Origin: Hydrogenobacter thermophilus TK-6
GTDB taxonomy: Bacteria; Aquificota; Aquificia; Aquificales; Aquificaceae
Assembly: GCF_000010785.1 (NCBI RefSeq)
Contig: NC_013799.1
Span: 1,178,001-1,242,000 of the forward strand
Length of the DNA: 64,000 bases
Direction: 5' to 3'
The first letter of the stretch is position 1. Each line of letters opens with the position of its first letter. Below the pieces are notes generated by a model, which worked only from the letters and a program-made list of their open reading frames with translations, did no database searches and was not told the origin of the DNA. The position numbers and the translations under genes are program-made. Positions 52,794 to 62,564 of the stretch are shown in pieces.

Positions 52794-53921
52794 ATGGAAT
52801 GGTTAAAAGAGGAGCTTGATAGGATAAAGAAGGCAAGCCTTTATAGGAGCAGAAGTCTAAGGGAGGGTATCTTGGACTTTTGTTCCAACGACTATCTGGG
52901 TCTTAGGGATCACCCGGAGGTTATTGAGGTATCGTTGAGGGTTTTGAAAGATGGCGGTCTTGGCTCTGGAGCATCACAGTTAGTTTCTGGGTACACTAAA
53001 TATCATAAAGCTTTGGAAGAAAAGCTGGCTGAGTTTAAGGGGACTGAGTGTTGCGTAGTTTTTGGCTCTGGATACCTTGCCAACCTGGGTGCCATATCTT
53101 CCCTTGTTAGGGAAGAAGATGCCATTTTTAGTGATGAACTAAATCACGCCAGCATCATAGATGCCTGCAGACTCTCTAAAGCCAGTGTTTTTGTTTTTAG
53201 ACACAGAGACTACCATCATCTTGAAGAGCTTTTGCAAACGCACAGAAGGAGCTTTAGAAGATGTCTCATAGTTAGCGATACGGTTTTTAGTATGGATGGG
53301 GATGTGGCAAACATCAGCACTCTCAAAAGGATGGCAAAAGAATACGAGTGCATGCTTTATCTTGATGAGGCGCATGCAACGGGAACAATAGGAAAAAGTG
53401 GAAAAGGTGGTCTTGAAGAGTTTTCGGAAAGCTGGGAAGAGTTTATGATACTCATGGGGACTCTGTCAAAAGCTCTTGGCTCTTACGGTGCCTTTGTATG
53501 TGGCTCTAAAGCGCTTTGTGAGTATCTTGTAAACAAGGCAAGGAGTTTAATATTTTCCACTTCCTTACCTGCATGCCTGTGTGCAGGTGCGGAAAAGTCC
53601 CTTGAGGTCATAGAGAGAGAACCGTGGAGAGTAAAAAAGTTGAAAACTCTCTCAGAGCGCATGTTTGAGAACCTGAGGAGCTTTGGTTTTGATATAAGCT
53701 TTCACCAAACACCCATCATCCCCATAATGGTTTACGATGAGAAGAAAGCTTTAAGCATAAGAGATGCTCTTTTGGAAAGGGGTGTTTTTATTCAGGCTAT
53801 AAGGCATCCCACTGTAGCGATTGGAAAGGCAAGGCTCAGACTTACTGCCAGCCTAAGATACTCGGAGGAGGACCTTGAGCTTCTCTTCTCATCAATAAAA
53901 AGCGTAGCTATAGCCTGCTGA
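52794..53921 (+). CDS. bioF: 8-amino-7-oxononanoate synthase
   Basis: A PLP enzyme condensing pimeloyl-(ACP/CoA) with alanine in biotin synthesis. It has 375 residues and shows DFCSNDYLGLRDHPEV, GSGASQLVSGYTKYHKALE, DEAHATGTIGKSGKG and the PLP lysine in GTLSKALGSYG (about 222-232). Close relatives (KBL, ALAS, SPT) share the fold, but the length and first motif favour BioF. No other bio genes lie in the window. The start lies four bases after the DsbC-like stop. Confidence 0.88.
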   Translation: MEWLKEELDRIKKASLYRSRSLREGILDFCSNDYLGLRDHPEVIEVSLRVLKDGGLGSGASQLVSGYTKYHKALEEKLAEFKGTECCVVFGSGYLANLGAISSLVREEDAIFSDELNHASIIDACRLSKASVFVFRHRDYHHLEELLQTHRRSFRRCLIVSDTVFSMDGDVANISTLKRMAKEYECMLYLDEAHATGTIGKSGKGGLEEFSESWEEFMILMGTLSKALGSYGAFVCGSKALCEYLVNKARSLIFSTSLPACLCAGAEKSLEVIEREPWRVKKLKTLSERMFENLRSFGFDISFHQTPIIPIMVYDEKKALSIRDALLERGVFIQAIRHPTVAIGKARLRLTASLRYSEEDLELLFSSIKSVAIAC

Positions 53922-56733
53922 CGGACCTTTCTACCATATCCTTTATGATCTCTTTCTCCAAAGGAGAGCTTACCTTGGGAAGTATAGTTTCTAACACTGC
54001 ACTTTTGGCGTTTTTGTATTTTTCTAACCTTCTTGCGCATCTTATGGTATCCCTTATGGAAAACACAAACTCAACAGGCTCTTCGGACTTTTGAGTTTGG
54101 TAAGCCCTGTAGGCGTTCCTTATGGCGTTAGCTATGGTCAATAGGTCAAAGATCATAAGCAGCTTCTCTTCCCTCTGTGGAGTGTAAAGCTTCTGTCCCA
54201 GCTCAGTTTTGACAGAATTTATCACATAGTACCAAAGATATGTAAACTCTTTACCCGATATATGCTCAAAGCCCTGCACATGATCCTTGAGTATAAGCGC
54301 TTCGTCTGGATAGTAAAAACCACCCTCTGCTTGGAAGGGGGGATAATCAATGTAGAGAATGTCAGCCCTTGACTTTATATCCTGAGGTAGCTCCGAAACT
54401 CCCAGATAGTTTTGGGGGTTCATACCACCCAAAAGTATCACATCCTTCCTTGCCTTTATCACCTCACCGGAGGAAAGCACCAAGTACCTTCTGTAGTCAA
54501 ACAAGGGGTTAAACATCTTTACAAGAGATGCAGGTAGCGTGTTTATCTCATCAAAGTAAATGACTGCACCTGGTGTTTGCAAAGCCTTTACCAGGTCCGA
54601 ATAAACCTTCCTGGTGCCCCTTTTGGGGTCAAATTCATACATGAAGGTTATGTCTTCCCTCTCCATCTTGGAATTGCAGGGAATGATGTAAAGGGGTCTT
54701 CCCGTCAGCGCAGAGAAGACCTCTACCAGAAAGTTCTTTCCTACACCTGCATCTCCCTCAAGGATGAGTATACCCTCTTTGTATATTAACTGCTCCTTTA
54801 TCAGGGATGTGAGTTTTTCAAGGTTCTGAACAAACCAGGGTGTTTCTTCATAGGACACCACAAGTGGAAGTCTATACTCTTGATAGGAAAATAGCCCATT
54901 GAGGTGCCTCAGATAGGACTTTATCCACTTAGGTGGATGTTTTATCTCCTCAGCCTTAAGTATGTTGGAGTATCTTTTTGGTTCTCTAACTATTCCATCC
55001 GACCTTTCAAAGCTAATTTTAACATAAACCTGCCCATCTGCGCTGTACTTTTCCTCTGCTTGAAGCCTCCAAGGCAGTCTTCTTCTTTCACCGGAAAACT
55101 TCTCTATGCTTTCGCTACCAAATATAACATGCGAATCTTCAATAACTATCCTGTACCTTGATAACCTGCTCTCAAGAAGTTTCTCCTGAAAGAGTTTTAC
55201 AAGCTCCTCCTGAGCTTTTGTCTGCATATCTCTGGGAAGTAGTAAAAAGAAAGCTCTTGCCTCTTTTACCTCATCTATACCTTCAATGGCTTTCAGGTCC
55301 ATTTCCTGAATTTGGCTCAGGGCTTTTCTCACTCTCTCAAGATGCTCCTTGGTTTTTCTGTCAAAGTACTCTATTACCTGCTCTCTTAGATTTTCCAGGC
55401 TTTGCCTTTCTTCACCTTGCAAGGCTTTTATCCAGTCATCAATCTCCCTTAAGTCTTTATCCTCTATCTGATGGTTGGATAGCTTTTCTTTTAGGCGCTT
55501 AATAAACAGGTTTAGCTCCGCCTTCTTTATGTCTTCCTCAGCCTTGCTTATGATCTCTCTGACTTGTCTTATGGGTGCATCAAGGGAGAGGACCTCTCTG
55601 TATTCCTTTAGGTTTTCAAGGCTTTCACCATCTTTTAGAGAGGAGAGTCTCTTTTGGAGGTTTTTGTAAGAGTTTTCCGCATTCTTTATCATCTGCTTTA
55701 TGCGGTCCTGCGTGTAATAAAATTCCGAAAGGTTGGAAGAGAGCTTTACAAGGTAATAAAGCCTCTTCTCTTCATCATCTTGGTAAGCACATGTGTATAT
55801 GCTCCCGTCTGGGCTTACTCTTACCACCGAGTAGCCAAAACCCTCTAAGGTCTGAAGGTAAGACATGCTCTCAAGGTCCACTATGCCAAGCCTGTTATTC
55901 TCAGCATCAGCTATAAAGAGTATCCTCCCATCTTGGGATATGTCCAATTGGGAGGGGTTTATGGGAAGGTCCAGACTTGCCACCTGGGTGTGGCTATTAA
56001 GGTCATAAACTGCTATGCTGCTTTGGTAACCAAAGATGGCTAAGCTTCCCTTAAGACAGAGGGACCTTTTGGCAGGGTATGGCATAACCTTTAGCAAGTT
56101 CCCCCCTCTATCGTAGATGGCGACTGCATCACTGCCAGAGAGCAAGAGCTTACCATCCTCCAACACTTTTAGCACCTCAAGCTGACCTATGCCTGCATCT
56201 CTGTAGCTAAAGCTTCCTGTAAAATCTATGGTCTCCACGCTTAGATCTCCAACAAGCTCTATGGTGTATATCCTTTCACCTACAGTTCCAAAGGCTAATG
56301 TGCCTCTTTTGATGTCAAGCCCAGAAGATGGTCTTATACCTTCCTGCGAAAACTTTACACTCTTCCAAGTTTCTGGCCGTCTTTTGTCTGTCATATAATA
56401 AACCAGCAGATAGGGGGGTGTTAGAAGCGCCAAGTAGTTGCCCCTAAAGACTATGTCAGTGATTACTTGTGCGGGAGGTCTGGCTGGAAGTCTGTGGAGT
56501 TTCCCCTTCCAGTCATAAAACTGGATTATGCCGTGCCTTCTTCCCACCAAAAGCCAGTAGCCATCTTCGGATACTCCTATGGTCTCTATCCAGAACTCTT
56601 CTATACGAGCATCGCTGTCCCTCTCCAAGCTCTCATCTTTTTCAAGCACAATCTCTTTATCACCTACTATTACTTTTATCTCTTGCGTTGGCTTGCTCTT
56701 TTTTAGCTGAAAAAGTTTTTCAAAAAAGCTCAT
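53908..56733 (-). CDS. Beta-propeller, coiled-coil and AAA+ (dynein/MoxR-type) ATPase
   Basis: A 941-residue protein in three parts. Residues 40-330 form WD40/YVTN-like repeats (ISQDGRILFIADAENNRLGIVDL; VSPDGSIYTCAYQDD; shortened). Residues 330-530 are long charged helices, likely coiled coil. Residues 640-941 are an AAA+ module with Walker A EGDAGVGKN near 656-664, where Asn replaces the usual Thr/Ser, Walker B VIYFDEIN near 725-732 and a sensor GGMNPQNYLG near 763-772, closest to the dynein-related/MoxR class. It has no signal peptide or membrane segment. The substrate is unknown. It lies divergently upstream of reverse gyrase and converges on bioF. Confidence 0.75.
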   Translation of the reverse strand: MSFFEKLFQLKKSKPTQEIKVIVGDKEIVLEKDESLERDSDARIEEFWIETIGVSEDGYWLLVGRRHGIIQFYDWKGKLHRLPARPPAQVITDIVFRGNYLALLTPPYLLVYYMTDKRRPETWKSVKFSQEGIRPSSGLDIKRGTLAFGTVGERIYTIELVGDLSVETIDFTGSFSYRDAGIGQLEVLKVLEDGKLLLSGSDAVAIYDRGGNLLKVMPYPAKRSLCLKGSLAIFGYQSSIAVYDLNSHTQVASLDLPINPSQLDISQDGRILFIADAENNRLGIVDLESMSYLQTLEGFGYSVVRVSPDGSIYTCAYQDDEEKRLYYLVKLSSNLSEFYYTQDRIKQMIKNAENSYKNLQKRLSSLKDGESLENLKEYREVLSLDAPIRQVREIISKAEEDIKKAELNLFIKRLKEKLSNHQIEDKDLREIDDWIKALQGEERQSLENLREQVIEYFDRKTKEHLERVRKALSQIQEMDLKAIEGIDEVKEARAFFLLLPRDMQTKAQEELVKLFQEKLLESRLSRYRIVIEDSHVIFGSESIEKFSGERRRLPWRLQAEEKYSADGQVYVKISFERSDGIVREPKRYSNILKAEEIKHPPKWIKSYLRHLNGLFSYQEYRLPLVVSYEETPWFVQNLEKLTSLIKEQLIYKEGILILEGDAGVGKNFLVEVFSALTGRPLYIIPCNSKMEREDITFMYEFDPKRGTRKVYSDLVKALQTPGAVIYFDEINTLPASLVKMFNPLFDYRRYLVLSSGEVIKARKDVILLGGMNPQNYLGVSELPQDIKSRADILYIDYPPFQAEGGFYYPDEALILKDHVQGFEHISGKEFTYLWYYVINSVKTELGQKLYTPQREEKLLMIFDLLTIANAIRNAYRAYQTQKSEEPVEFVFSIRDTIRCARRLEKYKNAKSAVLETILPKVSSPLEKEIIKDMVERSVSRL

Positions 56734-56809
56734 TCTTTAAATAATAATAGAAGCAGAGCATGAAGGAGTATGATACACATTATGAGAGTTTGGCTTAAGA
56801 TAATAAATC

Positions 56810-59800
56810 ATGATTAAAAGTTTATTGCTTAAACTTTGCCCCAACTGCGGAGGAGACATAACTGCAGAAAGACTCATAAAGGGACTTCCCTGTCAGAACT
56901 GTATGCCTGATGAAGATAAAAACTTATGCGAAGCACTAAAAGAGGGCAGTTTGAAGAAGCTCTGCACCGCTCTTGAGCAAGTGAGTGATTGGGAGAAGCT
57001 CTTTGAGAAGCACATAAAATCTAAACCTTGGAGTCTACAAGTCTCTTGGGCAAAGAGAGTACTTTTGGGAAGCTCCTTTGCTCTTTTGGCTCCAACCGGT
57101 ATAGGTAAAACTTCCTTTGGAATATCCATGGCTCTTTACCTTGCCAGCAAGGGGAAAAAGTCTTACATAGTGCTTCCCACCAAGTTACTTGTAAAGCAGG
57201 TGAGCGCAAGGCTCAAAAAAATGGGCGCGGATAAAAAACTTCTTCTTGCTTTTGGTGATGAGGAAGGCAAAAAGAAGGAGGAAAACAAGGAAAGGCTAAC
57301 AAAAGGGGAGTTTTTAATACTTGTAAGCACCTCCATGTTTCTCTACAAAAATTACCACCTTATACCTAGAGACATCTCCTTTGTGTTTGTGGACGATGTG
57401 GACTCCTTTTTAAAGACAGCCAAGAACATAGACAAGGCTCTTTACCTTCTTGGCTTTAAAGAGCAAGATGTGGAAAAAGCTATGAATCTGATAAGAATCA
57501 AGGAGAAGTTTAAAAAAACAGAGGAGGACTGGGAAAAGATAAGGGAGCTATCCAATGAAATAAAAAGCATTTCTGAAAAGGTAAAGGGAGTTTTGGTGGT
57601 GTCATCCGCCACATCTAACCCCAAATCCAGCAGAGTAAAGCTCTTTAGAGAGCTTCTTGGCTTTGAGATAGGAACGCCTACCTTTTACCTAAGAAACATA
57701 GTGGATGCTTATGCGGATTACCAAGAGCTCAGCCTTGCAGAGTGGATAAGAAAGTTAGGCAAAGGGGGGCTTGTTTTTGTATCCTCTGACAAAGGTAAAG
57801 AGGAGGTGGAAAAGCTAATAAGAGAGCTGGAAAAAGCTAATATAAGTGCTGTCTCTTACGAAGACATGGACGAAAGTAAGCTGTCTGATTACGAAAGGGG
57901 AAAGGTGGATGTGATTGTTGGTATAGCCTCTTACAGAAACCCTTTAGCAAGGGGCTTTGACATGCCTCATGTGGTGAGGTATGCCATATTTTATGGAGTT
58001 CCCAAGATAGTGCTATCTTTGCAGTTTGAGAAGAATCTCTCTCACTTGCTCTGGGCTCTGGCTTCCATAAGACCATATATAGCAAAACATATCAAGGATT
58101 ATATAAATCGGGTGGATGACTGGATAGTCAGGCTAAAAAGGTATCAGTATATAAGCGACCAGTACATGGAAGATAAAAAGGACCTAAAAGAGAGGATAGA
58201 AAAGTTAAGAGAGGAGGTAAAGAATTTCCTTATGAAGGAGGAGGTCCTTCGCCTCCTTGAAACTTCTGAGGACATAACCTTGAGATTTAAAGACGGAGAC
58301 TACCAGATGGTCCTTTCGGACGCGACGGGCTATATTCAGGCCAGCGGGAGAACTTCCAGAATGTTTGCCGGAGGCATTACCAAAGGACTTAGCATAACTT
58401 TAATTGACGATAAAAGGGCTTTTAACCACCTTAAGAAGAAAGTAAGGTGGTTTAGCGAGGATATAAACTTTGTCCCTGTATCTTCTGTGGACCTTGATAG
58501 CCTGCTTTCGCAGATAGAAGAGGACAGAAAGAAGGTTAAAAGGTATCTAAGCGGTGAGGCTGCAACGGAGCGTCCGGACCTTTTAAAGCCCGTACTTATA
58601 GTAGTTGAATCTCCCAACAAGGCAAAAACCATAGCTAACTTCTTTGGAAAGGCAGTAAGAAGGAGGATAGGACAGCACGAGGTCCTTGAGACCTCCCTTG
58701 AAGACAGATACCTCATGATCACTTCCTCCCTCGGACACATACTTGACCTCAACAAAGAAGCGGGTTTTCATGGTGTTTATGTAAATTCCCAAATCGTACC
58801 TGTTTACGAGAGCATAGAAGGAAAAGAAGAGGTCATAAATAGTCTCAGAAGGATGTCTGTTGAAGTCAGTGAGGTGCTTGTGGCAACCGACCCTGACACG
58901 GAAGGAGAAAAGATAGGCTGGGACATTATGGAACTTTTAAAGCCGTATGTGAAAGACATAAAGAGAATGGAGTTTCATGAAGTTACCAAAAAGGCTATAG
59001 TCAAAGCCATAAAGGAGCCAAGAGAGTTTAATGTCAATTTGGCAAAAGCCCAGGTGGTACGCAGAGTTGCAGACAGGTGGATAGGTTTTGAGTTTTCTCA
59101 GTATTTGCAGCAAGCCTTTGGCAAAAATTGGCTCTCGGCTGGCAGAGTTCAAACGCCAGTCCTTGGCTGGATCATAGAAAGAGAAAAAGAGTACAGGAAG
59201 AAGATATACAAGGTAGTAGTGAGGGTGGAAAAAGATGGCAAACTCTTCAGGGTAGAGTTTAGCTTTGAGAACAAAGAGGAGGCTCGGGAGTTTTATAACA
59301 AGCTCAATTACCTTGAGTTTGAAGTACTTGAAACTAAAGAAGAGTTTAAAAATCCACCGCCTCCATATACAACAGATAGCCTCCTCAAAGATGCCAGCGA
59401 TAGATACAGGTTTTCACTTCCCAAAACTATGCAGTTGGCTCAAACCCTATTTGAGCTTGGATTTATCACATATCACAGGACGGATTCTACAAGAGTGTCG
59501 GACCAAGGAATAAGCGTTGCAAAAGAGTATATAAAAGAAGAACTCGGGGAGGCATACTCTCATCCGAGGACCTGGGCGGAAGGTGGAGCGCATGAATGCA
59601 TAAGACCAACAAAGCCCTTGGATACAGAAGAGCTAAGGTCCATAGTGCTAAGTGGGCAAGTAGAGGGTATAGGTAAAGAGCACTTAATGCTCTATGAGCT
59701 TATCTTCAGAAGGTTTATGGCAAGTCAGACAAGACCTGTTAAGGTAAGAACCCTTGAGGTGCTAATAAGAGCACTCTCCTCTGAGCAAAGGCATACGCTG

Positions 59801-60250
59801 GTGGTGGATGTTCTTGAAGATGGCTGGGACAAGTTTCTCCATTTAGAAACCCATCCTACGCTGGAGGGTAAGGTTTATGTGGAGGATAAAAAGGAACTCA
59901 GAGAACTCCCAAAAGCCTTCCTTTACACCCATGGAGAGCTGGTTCAGGATATGAAGAAAAAGGGTATAGGAAGACCTTCCACATACGCCACCATAGTTGA
60001 AAAGCTTTTGGAGAGGGGGTACATTATAGAGAGAAAGGGATTTCTCATACCTACCAAGCTTGGCAAAGAGGTGTATGAATATCTGAGCAAAAGAGAAGAA
60101 ATAAAAGGCTTTCTGTCAGAGGAGTATACAAGAGAGCTTGAAAACCTCATGGATATGGTGGAACAGGGAAGTGCAAATTATGAGAACATACTGAAAAATT
60201 TATACAGAAGTATAATGTTTTTAGAACCAGCTTTGGAGGTGGAAAGATGA
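56810..60250 (+). CDS. rgy: Reverse gyrase
   Basis: The hallmark enzyme of hyperthermophiles, introducing positive supercoils with ATP. It has 1146 residues in one chain. An N-terminal zinc finger (C10, C13, C28, C31) precedes an SF2 helicase-like domain with Walker A APTGIGKTSFG (K100) and the DDVD box (FVFVDDVDSF), a latch region, then from about 594 a topoisomerase IA domain: LIVVESPNKAKT, DPDTEGEKIGWD and the catalytic Tyr in GFITYHRTDSTR near 888. The second zinc finger seen in many archaeal enzymes is not evident. It overlaps the next small gene. Confidence 0.97.
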   Translation: MIKSLLLKLCPNCGGDITAERLIKGLPCQNCMPDEDKNLCEALKEGSLKKLCTALEQVSDWEKLFEKHIKSKPWSLQVSWAKRVLLGSSFALLAPTGIGKTSFGISMALYLASKGKKSYIVLPTKLLVKQVSARLKKMGADKKLLLAFGDEEGKKKEENKERLTKGEFLILVSTSMFLYKNYHLIPRDISFVFVDDVDSFLKTAKNIDKALYLLGFKEQDVEKAMNLIRIKEKFKKTEEDWEKIRELSNEIKSISEKVKGVLVVSSATSNPKSSRVKLFRELLGFEIGTPTFYLRNIVDAYADYQELSLAEWIRKLGKGGLVFVSSDKGKEEVEKLIRELEKANISAVSYEDMDESKLSDYERGKVDVIVGIASYRNPLARGFDMPHVVRYAIFYGVPKIVLSLQFEKNLSHLLWALASIRPYIAKHIKDYINRVDDWIVRLKRYQYISDQYMEDKKDLKERIEKLREEVKNFLMKEEVLRLLETSEDITLRFKDGDYQMVLSDATGYIQASGRTSRMFAGGITKGLSITLIDDKRAFNHLKKKVRWFSEDINFVPVSSVDLDSLLSQIEEDRKKVKRYLSGEAATERPDLLKPVLIVVESPNKAKTIANFFGKAVRRRIGQHEVLETSLEDRYLMITSSLGHILDLNKEAGFHGVYVNSQIVPVYESIEGKEEVINSLRRMSVEVSEVLVATDPDTEGEKIGWDIMELLKPYVKDIKRMEFHEVTKKAIVKAIKEPREFNVNLAKAQVVRRVADRWIGFEFSQYLQQAFGKNWLSAGRVQTPVLGWIIEREKEYRKKIYKVVVRVEKDGKLFRVEFSFENKEEAREFYNKLNYLEFEVLETKEEFKNPPPPYTTDSLLKDASDRYRFSLPKTMQLAQTLFELGFITYHRTDSTRVSDQGISVAKEYIKEELGEAYSHPRTWAEGGAHECIRPTKPLDTEELRSIVLSGQVEGIGKEHLMLYELIFRRFMASQTRPVKVRTLEVLIRALSSEQRHTLVVDVLEDGWDKFLHLETHPTLEGKVYVEDKKELRELPKAFLYTHGELVQDMKKKGIGRPSTYATIVEKLLERGYIIERKGFLIPTKLGKEVYEYLSKREEIKGFLSEEYTRELENLMDMVEQGSANYENILKNLYRSIMFLEPALEVER

Positions 60251-60648
60251 TCCTTCACCCGCTTTTTGCTTACACCACAATCCTCCTGTCGCTCATTGTT
60301 TTTGTGCTTTATGCCCTTAGTCTTACTCTGCTAAAAAACAGTCAAGCTTTCAGGTATGCCCTGGTTATGCACGGATTTCTTATACTTGTTTCACTGATAG
60401 CAGTTCTTGCCGGCTTTTCCGTATCAAATGTGCCTCTCGTCCAGTCAAAAGCTCCCGGTGTTTGGCTATTTCCCCACAAATGGAACGGCATCTTTCTGTT
60501 TGTATACACTCTTTTATCCTTTCTCCTTTTCTGGTTTAAAGGGGCTGATGTTGGCAGAAAAGGTATATATGTGAGTGTGCTTGGTATCCTTATAGTTATG
60601 TTTCAGCTCTTCACAGGATGGATGATAAGGCTTGTCTTTTTCTCCTGA
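60247..60648 (+). CDS. Small four-helix membrane protein, unknown
   Basis: A 133-residue integral membrane protein with four hydrophobic helices at about 5-28, 38-60, 75-97 and 105-130. Conserved-looking histidines occur in HPLFA, VMHGFL and FPHKWNG, which might ligate haem or metal, but I cannot assign a family. It is translationally coupled to reverse gyrase (ATGA overlap) and followed closely by dxs. Confidence 0.65.
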   Translation: MILHPLFAYTTILLSLIVFVLYALSLTLLKNSQAFRYALVMHGFLILVSLIAVLAGFSVSNVPLVQSKAPGVWLFPHKWNGIFLFVYTLLSFLLFWFKGADVGRKGIYVSVLGILIVMFQLFTGWMIRLVFFS

Positions 60649-60668
60649 AGGTAATAAATTGATAGGCT

Positions 60669-62564
60669 ATGCTTGAAAGGTACAAACTTTTGAAGGAGTA
60701 TGCAGGCCCCATAGACCTCAAGTACATGTCTTACCAAGAGCTTATAAACCTTGCGGAAGAAGTTAGGGACTATATATTAGAGGTTACCGCAAAGAACGGT
60801 GGACATGTAGCGCCGGGTCTTGGGGTTGTAGAGCTTACCATAGCTCTTTTGAGGGTTTTTGACCCTCCTTCGGATGTGATAGTCTGGGACATAGGTCATC
60901 AGGCATATCCTTGGAAGATCCTCACCGACAGAAAGGAAAAATTTCCTACTCTGAGACAGTACGGTGGTATATCAGGCTTTTTAAGAAGAGAAGAGAGCGT
61001 ATACGATGCCTTCGGTGCAGGACACAGCTCCACCTCTATCTCTGCAGCTTTGGGCTTCAGAAAGGCTATGGACCTTCTTGATCAGAAAGGCTATGTGGTA
61101 GCTGTCATAGGTGATGGTGCTATGACCGCAGGTATGGCTTTTGAGGCACTTAACAACGCCGGACACCTAAGACCCAACCGCTTTATAGTTATTCTCAACG
61201 ATAACGAAATGTCCATATCACCTAATGTAGGTGCCATATCCACTTATCTGAGTAAGATATTAAGCGGTAGGTTTGTTCAGGAAACAAGACAGAGGGTAAA
61301 GCGCCTTCTGGAGCACATAAGCGGTGTCTCCAGAATAGCCAAGCTAACTGAAGAATTTTTAAAGGGACTTATATCTCCCGGCATCATCTTTGAAGAGCTT
61401 GGCTTTAATTACATAGGACCTGTGAATGGTCATGACCTTCAGGCTCTTGAAAGAACGCTGGAAAACATAAAGAGCATAGAAGGTCCGGTTTTGCTCCATA
61501 TATACACCAAGAAGGGCAAGGGCTACAAACCTGCGGAGAACGACCCTGTAACTTGGCACGGGGTTGCACCCTACAAGAGAGAGTCCGGTGAGTTTATAAA
61601 AAAGCCTTCGCCACCCACTTGGACTTCCATATTTGGCAAAGCTGTGGTGGAACTGGCTCAGATGTATCCTGACCTTGTGGTCATCACTCCAGCCATGAGA
61701 GAAGGCTCCGGACTTGTGGAGTTCAGTCAGAAGTTTCCCGAAAGGTTCTTTGATGTGGGTATAGCAGAGCAACACGCCTGCACCTTCGCAGGAGGACTCG
61801 CCGCGCAGGGACTAAAACCAATAGCAGCCTATTACTCCACTTTTCTGCAAAGAGCTTACGACCAGGTAATCCACGATATAGCTCTGCAGAATCTTCATGT
61901 GGTCTTTGCCATAGACAGGGGAGGTTTAGTGGGAGATGATGGTCCTACCCATCACGGAGTCTTTGATCTGTCTTATCTTAGGTGCATTCCCAATATGGTA
62001 GTGTCCGCTCCAAAGGACGAGCAGGAGCTCAGGGACCTTCTTTACACTGCCATAAACTCTCACGGTCCTTTTGCCATAAGGTATCCGAGAGGACCAGCTT
62101 ACGGTGTGCCCACAGAAGGCTTTAAAGAGGTGCCAATAGGTAGCTGGGAGATGCTTGTGGAGGGCGAGGATGCCGTCATCCTTGCAGTTGGCTATACAGT
62201 ATATCAGGCGCTTAAGGCTTCGGAAATGCTAAAGGAGGAAGGCATAAAGGTGGGTGTAGTTAATGCAAGGTTTGTAAAACCTATGGATGATAGCATGCTT
62301 GCGCATTTGTGCAAAACCTATCCAGTTTTTATAACTGTGGAGGACAATGTTATAGTCGGGGGGTTTGGTGCGGGGGTGTTGGAGTGGCTGTCCCAAAAAG
62401 GCATTCTCAAAAGAGTTCTCACCATAGGTGTGCCAGATAGATTTATTGAGCATGGAAACCAGAACCTGCTAAGAAGCTTGGTGGGTATAGATGGTGAAGG
62501 TATAGCCAACAGAGTAAGGGAGTTTCTAAGGCCCTTAAAAAGTTCAGAGCTTCACATCCTTTAG
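60669..62564 (+). CDS. dxs: 1-deoxy-D-xylulose-5-phosphate synthase
   Basis: The first enzyme of the MEP isoprenoid pathway, TPP-dependent, joining pyruvate and glyceraldehyde-3-phosphate. It has 631 residues. It shows GHVAPGLGVVELTIAL, WDIGHQAYPWKIL, the TPP motif VIGDGAMTAGMAFEALNNAG, the second domain DVGIAEQHACTFAGGLA with catalytic Glu, and DRGGLVGDDGPTHHG. Isoprenoids feed quinones and lipids. The last 21 bases overlap the convergent epimerase gene. Confidence 0.97.
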   Translation: MLERYKLLKEYAGPIDLKYMSYQELINLAEEVRDYILEVTAKNGGHVAPGLGVVELTIALLRVFDPPSDVIVWDIGHQAYPWKILTDRKEKFPTLRQYGGISGFLRREESVYDAFGAGHSSTSISAALGFRKAMDLLDQKGYVVAVIGDGAMTAGMAFEALNNAGHLRPNRFIVILNDNEMSISPNVGAISTYLSKILSGRFVQETRQRVKRLLEHISGVSRIAKLTEEFLKGLISPGIIFEELGFNYIGPVNGHDLQALERTLENIKSIEGPVLLHIYTKKGKGYKPAENDPVTWHGVAPYKRESGEFIKKPSPPTWTSIFGKAVVELAQMYPDLVVITPAMREGSGLVEFSQKFPERFFDVGIAEQHACTFAGGLAAQGLKPIAAYYSTFLQRAYDQVIHDIALQNLHVVFAIDRGGLVGDDGPTHHGVFDLSYLRCIPNMVVSAPKDEQELRDLLYTAINSHGPFAIRYPRGPAYGVPTEGFKEVPIGSWEMLVEGEDAVILAVGYTVYQALKASEMLKEEGIKVGVVNARFVKPMDDSMLAHLCKTYPVFITVEDNVIVGGFGAGVLEWLSQKGILKRVLTIGVPDRFIEHGNQNLLRSLVGIDGEGIANRVREFLRPLKSSELHIL

